NCBI GenBank assembly: GCA_003117195.1
Contig: BDSI01000001.1
Coordinates: forward strand, 868,001-932,000
DNA length: 64,000 nucleotides
Reading direction: 5' to 3'
DNA from: Eudorina sp. 2006-703-Eu-15
Lineage: Eukaryota; Chlorophyta; Chlorophyceae; Chlamydomonadales; Volvocaceae
Shown: in pieces, positions 63,115-64,000 of the stretch
Layout of the letters: each line of letters begins with the position of its first letter
Numbering within the stretch: position 1 is the first letter of the stretch
Notes under the pieces: model-generated
Told to the model about the DNA's origin: nothing
Database searches by the model: none
What the model saw: the letters and a program-made list of their open reading frames with translations, nothing else
Made by a program: the position numbers and the translations under genes

Positions 63115-64000
63115 GGAGGCGGCCGGGCGGGGCGGAAGGGGGCGAGAATGGGGCCGCGCTGGTTTGGGCGCCTCTTTGCTTCTTTCCGAGCGCCGTGAGC
63201 TGCCGCGCCGCGATTGATTGGCGCAGCCAGCAGCAGTCGCCTCCCGCCCCGCCTCGCCCCGCATCGGCCCCCCGGGTGCAGGGCCCTTGTATCGCGACGC
63301 AGCGGATCTCGCCCGGCAGAACGTCGGACCCGGTCGCAGAGATGCAGGAACGTATGTAGGAGTAGGTGTCGTCCCGTACCCGGTGTCCTCCAAGGAGTTT
63401 TTTATATCTCGCAATATCTCGGATACCTTTTTCATGCCTGCAGCTGGACGGCTCAGGCACGTGCGTGTGTGCATTATAATTGGCTGGGTGGGCGAGTGCG
63501 GTGAGGGGTGCAACTGCGGGAATCGGATCCCCCGCCATGGGCGGGTGGATGTTGCAGAGAGCTATAAGTGGCTGGGTAAAGCTCGTGGATGGATGCTCCT
63601 GACCTTGCTGTCCGTCTCCGCGCGGAAGCCATGTAAGTAGCATATCGTTATATTGAAAGGTACGAATTCACTGCAAACTAGAGGCCAGACGTCGGGCCTC
63701 GAACCGTTCTGCTGCACTTTCACACCCTCTACCTCGACGGTGATTTCATCTGGTCCCGTGATGTGTACCGCGTAGGTAAGCTGCTAAATATTAAGATAAT
63801 TTCAACGACACCTAAATGAAATCTGCAAGGCACCCAAACCGACGGACAATGGGTAGGGCAGGTCCTGGCAGGTACAAACTTCATAACCCGCAATGAGCGG
63901 CACGCTCTCCAGCATAAATGGATTCACTGTAAAAAGATATTGCTGTACTGTTACCCATACAACTGTACTCATTACAATGCGCTGCTCGCCAATCTGTCGC
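63115..64000 (+). other. Golgin 3' UTR and downstream sequence
   Basis: No further gene is supported. TGTAA motifs at 63632-63636 and 63928-63932 are candidate poly(A) signals, 518 and 814 nt after the stop. Composition becomes AT-rich from 63640. Confidence 0.45.

Overview
The window is nuclear DNA from a green alga, most likely of the volvocine (Chlamydomonas/Gonium/Eudorina/Volvox) group. The grounds are GC-rich sequence, genes split into many short exons by 60-500 nt introns, TGTAA-type polyadenylation signals, Gly/Ala/Ser/Gln-rich insertions inside proteins, a flagellar IFT-B gene, plant-type GLYR1 and bestrophin genes, abundant minisatellites, and LINE retrotransposons with ATTC-type tails. 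There is no operon logic; each gene was rebuilt exon by exon by matching splice sites and reading phase, and all amino-acid counts come from those manual models.

Layout: (1) 1-1554 +, 3' end of a coiled-coil protein with a SAP-like tail. (2) 1837-7779 +, a 13-exon bestrophin-family anion channel of about 686 aa. (3) 7780-11559, gene-poor sequence with an interstitial telomere-like tract and a MITE-like element. (4) 11560-12921 -, glyoxylate/succinic semialdehyde reductase (293 aa). (5) 13748-15431 +, a 5'-truncated LINE. (6) 16352-22982 +, intraflagellar transport protein IFT56/TTC26/DYF13 (556 aa, 13 exons), with a very large perfect palindrome in one intron. (7) 24293-29379 +, arsenite methyltransferase, interrupted by a 615-nt assembly gap. 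(8) 32402-36455 -, a protein-kinase-like protein (555 aa) with an intronic (CTG)45 tract. (9) 36456-41740, repeat-rich intergenic sequence. (10) 41741-49875 -, a giant F-box-like/LRR-like protein (up to 1783 aa) with a TIR transposon in an intron. (11) about 52237-54274 +, an unrecognised gene with a 12-bp coding minisatellite and a probable frameshift. (12) 54961-55985 +, a second truncated LINE. (13) 56263-63114 +, a GRIP-domain golgin (773 aa).

The genes are functionally unrelated housekeeping and accessory functions: cilium assembly, arsenic detoxification, aldehyde detoxification, Golgi tethering and ion transport. The most unusual signals are: a high share of GC-AG introns (six modelled, in four genes); a conserved hairpin plus TGTAA at the 3' ends of LINE relatives, seen at up to nine places in both orientations; a 39-bp-stem palindrome with a competing second hairpin; and a minisatellite that multiplies a 5' splice site.
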